NCBI GenBank assembly: GCA_017798145.1
Contig: CP059069.1
Coordinates: forward strand, 3,023,226 to 3,087,225
Length of the DNA stretch: 64,000 bases
Direction: 5' to 3'
From: Akkermansiaceae bacterium
GTDB taxonomy: Bacteria; Verrucomicrobiota; Verrucomicrobiia; Verrucomicrobiales; Akkermansiaceae
Part shown: positions 46,695 to 53,205 of the stretch, one piece after another
Position numbering within the stretch: the stretch's first letter is position 1
How the letters are laid out: each line of letters starts with the position of its first letter
The notes under the pieces: generated by a model
Seen by the model: only the letters and a program-made list of their open reading frames with translations
Databases searched by the model: none
What the model was told of the DNA's origin: nothing
Made by a program: the position numbers and the translations under genes

Positions 46695-47078
46695 ATGAAA
46701 AACGCACCACTGCTTGCCTTGGCCGCCCTCTCCGCAACCCTCGCCTCATGCTCCCCCCAAGGCGGCGGCGGCGAGGACTACGACGTATCCAACCCATACG
46801 CCGCCCCCGATTACGGCGATGACACAGGCACGCCCTTCGACACCTCCGATGTGAACCCCGCCTACGACGCACCCGCCGTGTACGAGGATACCACGCCGGC
46901 CGCCAGCCCCGCACCCGCACCCGCCGCGAGTGCGACCGTCCACACCGTCGTGCGCGGGGATTCGCTCTGGAAGATCGGCAGGCAATACGGGGTGACCGTG
47001 GATGCGATCAAGCAGGCCAACGGCCTGACCAAGGACACCGCCGTGCTCGGTGCGAAGCTCAAGATCCCAGCCCGCTGA
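46695..47078 (+). CDS. LysM-domain lipoprotein
   Basis: A 127-residue lipoprotein with signal and lipobox ending LASC (Cys 19). A low-complexity Asp/Pro/Ala/Tyr region (about residues 24-80) precedes one LysM domain: HTVVRGDSLWKIGRQYGVTVDAIKQANGL. LysM binds peptidoglycan or chitin-like glycans, so this is an envelope-anchored cell-wall binding protein. A TTGACA hexamer lies at 46648-46653 but no good -10 follows. Start ATG follows CCCAGTT. Confidence 0.87.
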   Translation: MKNAPLLALAALSATLASCSPQGGGGEDYDVSNPYAAPDYGDDTGTPFDTSDVNPAYDAPAVYEDTTPAASPAPAPAASATVHTVVRGDSLWKIGRQYGVTVDAIKQANGLTKDTAVLGAKLKIPAR

Positions 47079-47082
47079 TCCC

Positions 47083-48042
47083 ATGCCCCTCCGTTCGGCT
47101 CTCGCTGGCATCCCGCTATGCGCCGCATTGCTCTGCGCCCAGCCCGAGCCGTCTGCGGAAACCCCGATGACCCCCAGGGAGGATGCCGTCGAGCAACTCC
47201 TCTCGGAAAGGGAATCGCCCGAAGCCCTCGAAAAGGCGGCGGCCGCGGCGCGCGCACTCGGCGTATCCGAACAGGCCATCCTTGAGGCGCGCTTCCTCTT
47301 CCACGTCGACCGTGCCGAGGATGCCGAAATCGCCGCGCTCCTGCCACAGTTCCTTGCGCTCAAGGACAAGTTCAGCCTGACGGACTCCGAGATCTTCGGC
47401 AGCGCGGATGACTGGCTGGCGGTCACCGAATACGTGCAGGCGCTCGCCGCCCTGGAGAAGGGCGACAAGGACGGTTTCAAGAAACACATCACGGAGGCCT
47501 TCTGGCTCAGCCCGAGGCAAGGTGCGGCCTTCGCACCCCACATCGACCGCATCCGCCTCATGGATGCGATGAAGGCGGTGAGGGTCGATTTCGGGAAAGG
47601 CTACACCGACACGCTGACGGGAAAGCCCACGGATTTCGGCACGATCCTCGGAACAAGGAAAGGGATGCTGCTCCACTTCTGGTCCCCATGGAGCAGGGAG
47701 TGCGAGGCTACCCTGGCCGACTTCCTCATCACCGCGGAACACCTGGCCGCGAATGATGTCGCCGTCGCGTCCGTCCTTCCCGAGACCTCGGACAAAGTCA
47801 TCGCGGATGCCAGGGCGATGCTCGCCGCGACCGGCAAGAAACTCCAGGGGGCATGGATCGTGGACACGGTGAAAAACCCCCTCAGCGCGAAGCTCAGGGT
47901 GCAGAGCGTCCCCGCCGTAGTGCTGGTCTCGCCGGACGGCCGCATCCTTTTCAACGGCCATCCGACGGACGGCGAGTTCTGGGAGGCGCTGGAAAGGATC
48001 AATCCGGAGATCGCCCGCCCCGAGATGCGCGCCGAGGATTGA
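47083..48042 (+). CDS. Exported thioredoxin-fold protein with degenerate active site
   Basis: A 319-residue exported protein (signal about residues 5-20, ALAGIPLCAALLCAQ). Residues 35-180 are helical and Ala/Glu-rich with TPR-like spacing. A thioredoxin/TlpA-type domain covers about 180-315: MLLHFWSPWSRECEATLADF holds the active-site position, where WCxxC has become WSxxC (Ser, then Cys), and cis-Pro lies in SVPAVVLVSPDGRILFNG. With one cysteine it cannot work as a normal disulphide reductase. It is 4 bases downstream of the LysM gene, likely co-transcribed. Confidence 0.75.
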   Translation: MPLRSALAGIPLCAALLCAQPEPSAETPMTPREDAVEQLLSERESPEALEKAAAAARALGVSEQAILEARFLFHVDRAEDAEIAALLPQFLALKDKFSLTDSEIFGSADDWLAVTEYVQALAALEKGDKDGFKKHITEAFWLSPRQGAAFAPHIDRIRLMDAMKAVRVDFGKGYTDTLTGKPTDFGTILGTRKGMLLHFWSPWSRECEATLADFLITAEHLAANDVAVASVLPETSDKVIADARAMLAATGKKLQGAWIVDTVKNPLSAKLRVQSVPAVVLVSPDGRILFNGHPTDGEFWEALERINPEIARPEMRAED

Positions 48043-48043
48043 A

Positions 48044-48077
48044 TACTATGAATCTAGTAATACTGCGAATCCAGTAA
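48044..48077 (+). repeat. Tandem 17-bp direct repeat upstream of the BlaI-H1 fusion gene
   Basis: TACTATGAATCTAGTAA (48044-48060) is followed immediately by TACTGCGAATCCAGTAA (48061-48077); 14 of 17 bases match. Each unit carries TACT and AGTA ends, giving partial dyad symmetry like winged-helix operators. A related sequence, GAAATACTAGTTTTC, lies at 48153-48167. It sits directly after the stop of the thioredoxin-like gene and 116 bases before the fusion gene, suggesting autoregulation, which is inferred. Confidence 0.55.
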
Positions 48078-48192
48078 CAGGGGGCTTCGCGGTGCGGGAA
48101 CGGGACGAGAAATTTATTTAGGAATTCCGTAATTTATCTTGACGGAAACATGAAATACTAGTTTTCTCGTAACCAAGAGAAGCAAGCGCCCA

Positions 48193-48918
48193 ATGGTAAC
48201 GCCATCCCATCCATCGAACCTCGAGCTCCAGGCGCTCTCCGTGCTCTGGCACGAAGGGCCATCTACGGTGAACGTAGTGCATGGGGCCCTGCCAGACGGC
48301 AGGGAGCGGGCCTACACGACGGTGCTCTCCGTGATGCAGAGCCTGGAGCGCAAGAAGCTCGTGAGGCGCATCCGATCCGGCAGGGCGCACACCTACGAGC
48401 CCGCCTATTCCCAGGAAGTCATCGTGCGCCGCGCCATGGACGACTTCATCACGAACGCTTTTGGAGGACGCCTCGGTGAGGCTGTTCTCGCTACCCTCTC
48501 CGCCGGTACATTGACACCGGAAGAGAAAACAAACATCGAACGCGAACTCCAACGACACAAAACCATGGCTGCAAAAAAAACAGTAAAGAAGGCCGCGGCC
48601 AAACCCGCGAAGAAAACCGCCAAGAAAGTTGCCAAGAAGGCGCCGGCCAAAAAAGCCGCACCCAAGAAGGCAGTGAAAAAGGCGGCCAAGAAAGCACCCG
48701 CTAAGAAAGCCCCGGCCAAGAAAGCCGCGGTGAAGAAGGCTCCGGCCAAGAAAGCGGCAAAGAAGGTGGCGAAAAGCGCCAAGAAGGTAGCGAAGAAGGC
48801 GGCGAAGAAAGTCGTGGCCAAGAAAGCGCCTGCCAAGAAGGCCGCCGCCAAGAAGGCACCGGCAAAAAAGGCACCGGCCAAGAAGGCACCGGCAAAAAAG
48901 GCCGCTAAGAAGAAATAA
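48193..48918 (+). CDS. BlaI/MecI-type winged-helix repressor fused to a histone H1-like tail
   Basis: A 241-residue protein. Residues 1-124 match the BlaI/MecI/CopY family from end to end: [69 protein letters not shown] and [17 protein letters not shown]. From residue 125 comes a 117-residue tail made of KKA, KKV, KAPAKK and VKK repeats, like the C-terminal domain of histone H1. An in-frame ATG begins the tail ([13 protein letters not shown]), so it could also be made alone. No blaR1-like sensor peptidase follows, which is usual for BlaI. A dual operator-binding and DNA-compacting protein is suggested by the architecture but not proven. Confidence 0.82.
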   Translation: MVTPSHPSNLELQALSVLWHEGPSTVNVVHGALPDGRERAYTTVLSVMQSLERKKLVRRIRSGRAHTYEPAYSQEVIVRRAMDDFITNAFGGRLGEAVLATLSAGTLTPEEKTNIERELQRHKTMAAKKTVKKAAAKPAKKTAKKVAKKAPAKKAAPKKAVKKAAKKAPAKKAPAKKAAVKKAPAKKAAKKVAKSAKKVAKKAAKKVVAKKAPAKKAAAKKAPAKKAPAKKAPAKKAAKKK

Positions 48919-48994
48919 CCATACCACCGCAAACAGCACAGACTGCCCTCCGGGGCACAAAAGGCTGTTCGCGTTGTTCCTGATGTTTCGAAAC

Positions 48995-49026
48995 AAAAGC
49001 GGGAAGCCTATGGCTTCCCGCTTTTT
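48995..49026 (+). terminator. Intrinsic terminator after the BlaI-H1 gene
   Basis: AAAAGCGGGAAGCC (48995-49008) and GGCTTCCCGCTTTT (49012-49025) form a perfect 14-bp stem with a TAT loop, followed by a T-run to 49026. It lies 77 bases after the fusion gene stop and 37 bases before the next start. Confidence 0.92.
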
Positions 49027-49062
49027 GCTTCCATGCCCGCCGGGATGTGTTTTGCTGCGCGC

Positions 49063-49536
49063 ATGAAATACCACGCCGCATGGATCGTTGCCCTCTTCCT
49101 TTGCGCAGGCCCGGCGAGTGCGGGTGGCAACAAGGGGGAGCCAGCGAAGGTCTCGTTCCACATCGAGACGGAGGGCACGGACAACCCGAAGATGATCTTC
49201 CCGCACGGGGTCATGGGCAAGCAGCGGTTTTTCCGGAGGATCCCGGAGATCACCTCGAAGGACTTCGCGGCGTTTTCGCCCTTCCCTGCGGAAGACCAGG
49301 CATCCTACGGAGCCATGTTCCAGCTCAAGGGTAACGCCGCGAAACGCTTCGCGGCCGTGACCAACGCGAACCAGGGAAAATGGCTGGTGTGCCTCGCCTT
49401 CGGAAAGATCATCGACGGAGTTGTCATCGACGCACCCGTCGATGACGGGATCATCGTGGTCTGGAGGAACTTTTCCATCAAGGAGATCGAGCAGCTCGAC
49501 GAAACACTGCCAAGGATAGCGGCAAGGAAAGACTGA
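49063..49536 (+). CDS. Exported protein with SecD-P1-like region
   Basis: A 157-residue protein with a signal peptide (YHAAWIVALFLCAGPASA). The C-terminal 70 residues (TNANQGKWLVCLAFGKIID ... IDAPVDDGIIVVWRNFSI) resemble the periplasmic P1 region of SecD (NVGKRLAIVLDGKVISAP ... ITGNFTLEEA). It has no SecD membrane helices, so it would be a free-standing periplasmic version. The relation is remembered pattern similarity and should be treated as tentative. It is followed by the M23 peptidase 7 bases later. Confidence 0.6.
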   Translation: MKYHAAWIVALFLCAGPASAGGNKGEPAKVSFHIETEGTDNPKMIFPHGVMGKQRFFRRIPEITSKDFAAFSPFPAEDQASYGAMFQLKGNAAKRFAAVTNANQGKWLVCLAFGKIIDGVVIDAPVDDGIIVVWRNFSIKEIEQLDETLPRIAARKD

Positions 49537-49543
49537 AACCGTG

Positions 49544-50590
49544 ATGAAAAGCCAGACCCTTGCAACCTGGGCCGCGCTCAGCTTTGCCGTTTGCGCGGAG
49601 CCTCTTGTTCTCTCGCTGCCCACGGAGAACGCGCACCTCTTCAGCGGCGAGCCCGAGAAATTCTACATGTATGTGGACCGCATCTTCGAGGGGGAGACCA
49701 GCAAGCCATGGGAAGGCGGCTCCTTCGGATACGTCCGGTCGCCGGTCCGTGTGGGCGGGAACGTGGTGATGAGCCGGTTTCACGAAGGGATAGACATCGC
49801 CCCGGTGCGGCGCGACAAGGCGGGCAACCCCCTGGATCTCGTGATGGCCATCGCGGCTGGGGAGGTCGCCCACACCAGCCTGGTGTCGGGCCGCAGCAAC
49901 TACGGCAAGTATGTGGTCGTCGCCCACGATTGGGAAAACTCGAAGGTGTATTCCCTCTACGCGCACCTTGCGGAAATCACGGCCAAGGTGGGTGATCCCG
50001 TCAAGGCGGGTTCCGTCCTCGGGCGCATGGGTTACACCGGAGCTGGTCTGAACCGCACCAGGGCGCATGTCCACCTTGAGCTGGGCCTGCTGATGTCGAT
50101 GAATTACCAATCATGGCACAACGAGAATTTCGGCAGCGCCAACTACCACGGCAATTTCAACGGCATGAACATCGCGGGTGTCGATGTGGCGGGGTTTTTC
50201 CTGGCGCACAGGGAGAACCCGGAACTCAGGTTCAGCGAGTTCGTCCTGGGCCGTCCGGTGCAGTTCAAGGTGAGGGTGCCGGCCGGTCCCGCCGAGCCCG
50301 AGTTCCTCCAGCGCTACCCGTGGATGCGGCGCGAGGGTGCGTCGGTTCCGGTTTCTTGGGAGATCGGCTTCGCGGCGACAGGGCATGTGGTTTCCTTCAC
50401 CCCGTCCGCAAGCCCGGTGGAGGCTCCGGTCGTCTCCCATCTCAGGCCATCGGAAATTCCGCAACGCTGGCTGACCCGCGGGCTGCTCACAGGCGAGGGC
50501 GCGAACACCACGCTCTCTGCGGGCGGCAGGGGCCTGGTCTCGCTGGTGATGGACAGCTTCCCCATCGCGGAGCCGGCTTCCCGGCTCTGA
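49544..50590 (+). CDS. Exported M23 (LytM-type) metallopeptidase
   Basis: A 348-residue exported protein with a short signal (MKSQTLATWAALSFAVCAEP). The M23 domain spans about residues 65-185: zinc ligands His and Asp in SRFHEGIDIAPV, the segment YGKYVVVAHDW, YSLYAHL with the catalytic His, and HVHLELG with the last zinc His. All active-site residues are kept, so peptidoglycan or peptide hydrolysis is possible. Residues 190-348 form an unrecognised beta-rich C-terminal region. Start ATG at 49544; a GTG one codon upstream is also open. Confidence 0.85.
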   Translation: MKSQTLATWAALSFAVCAEPLVLSLPTENAHLFSGEPEKFYMYVDRIFEGETSKPWEGGSFGYVRSPVRVGGNVVMSRFHEGIDIAPVRRDKAGNPLDLVMAIAAGEVAHTSLVSGRSNYGKYVVVAHDWENSKVYSLYAHLAEITAKVGDPVKAGSVLGRMGYTGAGLNRTRAHVHLELGLLMSMNYQSWHNENFGSANYHGNFNGMNIAGVDVAGFFLAHRENPELRFSEFVLGRPVQFKVRVPAGPAEPEFLQRYPWMRREGASVPVSWEIGFAATGHVVSFTPSASPVEAPVVSHLRPSEIPQRWLTRGLLTGEGANTTLSAGGRGLVSLVMDSFPIAEPASRL

Positions 50591-50655
50591 GTTTCCCGCC
50601 CCGCAAGGCAATCGGCGCTTCCAAAGGCGGCAGGCTGCATGCATGCTTGCCGCGA

Positions 50656-52566
50656 GTGAAATGCATCCTCACATGCCTTCTATTGGGTTTCGCCCACGCA
50701 TCAGCCCATGCGGCCGGGCCGGGCGAGGCCGCCCTGGATTTCCTGGAAAAGGTGAGGGAGGGCGGGCTGAACCTCGAACCCGGCGGTGACACCGCGCTTC
50801 AGCCAGGCACTGCGCAAGGCAAGCTCAGGTCAATACGCAAGGGGATCGAGAGGCTGGACGAGGATCTGGGCGGGGCTGTGCTGGAGCTCGGCGAGGTGAT
50901 GGAGGACGACGGCTTTGCCGCAGTGATCGTGCGCAAACCCGCGTTGTTCGATTCCTCGGAAATGCAGGTCTATCCGGTGGCGCTGGTGAAGGTCGGCGCA
51001 GCATGGCTGCCAGCCCCCGTGCTCGCATCCTATGAGAATGCCGTCGCCGCCTATACGCTGCCGATCCGGGAAAAGCTTTCGCGTCTCGAGGGCTGGATGA
51101 TGGAAAAACGGGTCACCGATCTCGGCGGGATGATGGCGGATTCCACATTGCGCATGAGACAGCGCATCCGTGAGAGCATCGTCGGAGAGCACCTGGAGGG
51201 GGATGATCTCGGTACGATCTCGCAGGCTTTCCTGGATGCCTGCGCCGCGAAGGACAGGGCGGCGATCCTCGGTTTCCTGGGCGGCCTTTCGGATCCGTTT
51301 CCGCAGGATTGGCCGGCGCGCCTCGCCGCATCTCGGCATGCCGTCGAATCGCGGGGAGCCTGGCGCCTGCTGGCGGATCCCGAGGTGGTGCGCATCCCGC
51401 TCTTTGAGGAGAGGGATGGGAAGAGCGGCATGCTGACCATCGCCTGCCTCGATCCGTCCATGCCAGGGTTCCCCGGAACCATGGGCAGGATACGGCTGCT
51501 TTTCATCGATGTCGAAAAGGACGGCTCCGGCCAATGGCGGCTGGAACTGCCTTCCTCGCTGCTTTCGGGGAATGCGGACTTTTCCGAGGACGGGGATGAT
51601 CTTGATGCGGACCTGATGGATCTTTTCCCCAAGCGGCTGCGCGAGCTCGATCCGGCCATCCATGCACCCGGCGCGCGCGAAGCGGCGGATGGCGTGATGG
51701 CCTCGCTGAAGTCCGGGACCCTCCGCGAGACGCTGAGGCGAGTGGACTTCGGCAGACAGGGAAAGGAAGGCCGGATCGCCTGCTCCGATGCGGCCAAGCT
51801 GTGGTGGAAGGTTCACGGGTCCGGCGCGCTGCGCATGCCGCTGGAGCTGGGCTTCCGGGAAGAGGGGGACTCCGCCGCCGCCGTGTTCCAATGGTTTTCC
51901 GTGGCGGATCCGGACCGCTTCGAGCCGGTCACCCTATTTTTCAGGAAATCCGCGGATGGCTGGTTGTGGTGCCCCGGCATCGTCCCTTCGGATGGCATGG
52001 AGGATCATCGGGCCCTTTCGGAATGGGCGAAGGCGGGCGAAGGCGGATGGCGGAAGTCCTGGCGCACCGAGCTGATGAAGTCCGGCACCCCCCTCGGTAG
52101 CATCGATTTCGGGCGTGTGGCCAGCGATGAGGAGATCCGCAGCGTTCTGGCGGATTGGATGGGCGCCCTGGAGAGCAAGGACATTCGTCGGGCGCTTTCG
52201 CTTTCCGCATGGCTCGGCAGGGAAGGGGAGATCCCCATGAAAGCCTTGCGTAACCTAAGCTATGACCTTTCGTCGTACAAGGAAGGTTCATGGAAACCCG
52301 GTGCGATCCACCGCTCCGCATCGTGGGCGGCGGCTACGCTACGGCAGGCTGATGGGGATAAGGCACGCCATGCCTTCATTCCCATCGTGGTGACCGCTGC
52401 GGGTGCCCGGCTGCTTCCGGAAATCGACCTGTTTTCGGAAGATACGCGGACAAGGAATTTCCTCAACGAAACCTCTTTCGAGAGATTGGGGAGATTCGTC
52501 GGAAAAGACAGGCTGGAGGAACTCAGGGCGCTGTTCGATGGGTTTAAAAAAGCTTCGATCGAATGA
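50656..52566 (+). CDS. Large exported protein of unknown function
   Basis: A 636-residue protein I do not recognise. A signal peptide CILTCLLLGFAHASAHAAG starts from a GTG at 50656-50658; no ATG is available before the signal, and the open frame upstream is antisense-like and overlaps the M23 gene. The body has three or four similar alpha/beta modules: FLDACAAKDRAAILGFLGGL (near 190) parallels DWMGALESKDIRRALSLSAWL (near 500), suggesting internal duplication. There are no membrane helices beyond the signal and no catalytic motif. It stands 65 bases after the M23 gene. Confidence 0.65.
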   Translation: MKCILTCLLLGFAHASAHAAGPGEAALDFLEKVREGGLNLEPGGDTALQPGTAQGKLRSIRKGIERLDEDLGGAVLELGEVMEDDGFAAVIVRKPALFDSSEMQVYPVALVKVGAAWLPAPVLASYENAVAAYTLPIREKLSRLEGWMMEKRVTDLGGMMADSTLRMRQRIRESIVGEHLEGDDLGTISQAFLDACAAKDRAAILGFLGGLSDPFPQDWPARLAASRHAVESRGAWRLLADPEVVRIPLFEERDGKSGMLTIACLDPSMPGFPGTMGRIRLLFIDVEKDGSGQWRLELPSSLLSGNADFSEDGDDLDADLMDLFPKRLRELDPAIHAPGAREAADGVMASLKSGTLRETLRRVDFGRQGKEGRIACSDAAKLWWKVHGSGALRMPLELGFREEGDSAAAVFQWFSVADPDRFEPVTLFFRKSADGWLWCPGIVPSDGMEDHRALSEWAKAGEGGWRKSWRTELMKSGTPLGSIDFGRVASDEEIRSVLADWMGALESKDIRRALSLSAWLGREGEIPMKALRNLSYDLSSYKEGSWKPGAIHRSASWAAATLRQADGDKARHAFIPIVVTAAGARLLPEIDLFSEDTRTRNFLNETSFERLGRFVGKDRLEELRALFDGFKKASIE

Positions 52567-52593
52567 AGCAAGTGGATCTATTGAAAATAAATT

Positions 52594-52626
52594 AGCTGAA
52601 AACATCAATTCAGCTTGAACTTTTTT
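52594..52626 (+). terminator. Low-GC terminator-like hairpin after the large exported protein gene
   Basis: AGCTGAA (52594-52600) pairs with TTCAGCT (52609-52615) around AACATCAA, and a T-run follows at 52621-52626 after TGAAC. The stem is only 7 bp and the T-run is five bases away, so strength is doubtful. The whole gap 52567-52640 is much more AT-rich than the rest of the window. Confidence 0.45.
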
Positions 52627-52664
52627 AAAAAAACGTCAGCCTGGTCTCTGCCAACCCCCCAAAC

Positions 52665-53108
52665 ATGATGACCAACCCATCCAAGAACCGTTGCAGATCC
52701 AGACTCCATGCAAGTCGTTGCCCCAGGGGAATGACGCTGCTTGAACTCACCGTAGTCATCCTTGTCCTGCTATCGCTCATTTCCATTCTTTTCGTTGGGG
52801 CGCAGGCGTGGAAGAGGGGATCTGACAGGACTCTGTGCATCATCAACATCCAGAATGTCCAGAAAGGCGTTAGGAGTTTCTCAAACATGTATGGCTACAG
52901 CCCCGGCCAGAATGTCGCAGGGCTGCAGATGAGGGTTGTCGGCCTTGGGAGATTCGTGGAAAAAACCCCGACCTGCCCCTCCTCCGGGAATTACACCTAC
53001 GGCGGCGCCTTCGGGATCGATACCATCCCACCCGTCGGCGAGCTTTACCTCGGCTGCTCGCTTTCCTCCTCCGGCGGCCACATCCCGTCGGATTACGCCG
53101 ATTGGTGA
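52665..53108 (+). CDS. Type IV pilin/pseudopilin-like protein
   Basis: A 147-residue protein with a prepilin leader: a basic N-terminus (KNRCRSRLHASRCPRG) followed by the cleavage motif G-M-T-L-L-E with Glu at position +5 of the mature protein, and a hydrophobic helix LTVVILVLLSLISILFVG. The mature part is 125 residues and carries four cysteines that could form a disulphide loop. It resembles the many DUF1559/H-X9-DG-type or T2SS pseudopilin proteins of Verrucomicrobia and Planctomycetes. No pilus assembly genes are adjacent. Start uncertain by one codon (ATG at 52665 or 52668). Confidence 0.8.
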   Translation: MMTNPSKNRCRSRLHASRCPRGMTLLELTVVILVLLSLISILFVGAQAWKRGSDRTLCIINIQNVQKGVRSFSNMYGYSPGQNVAGLQMRVVGLGRFVEKTPTCPSSGNYTYGGAFGIDTIPPVGELYLGCSLSSSGGHIPSDYADW

Positions 53109-53205
53109 TCGCCGCCCCCAGCCCTTCCGGGATTTCTGAATCGACAAGAGGTTGATGTGTGGCAATTTACAGGCGACATAGTCACCTCACCGACGCTAAC
53201 ACATC

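Noticed and set aside
48565-48918. Regular DNA repeats that look like a tandem repeat or CRISPR-like array
   Set aside because: They are the coding repeats of the Lys/Ala tail (AAGAAGGC/AAGAAAGC units) with no unique spacers and an intact reading frame.
48565-48918. A separate small H1-like gene starting at the internal ATG
   Set aside because: The frame is continuous with the BlaI domain without stop, and no SD or gap separates the two; kept as one fusion gene, with the internal start noted as an alternative.
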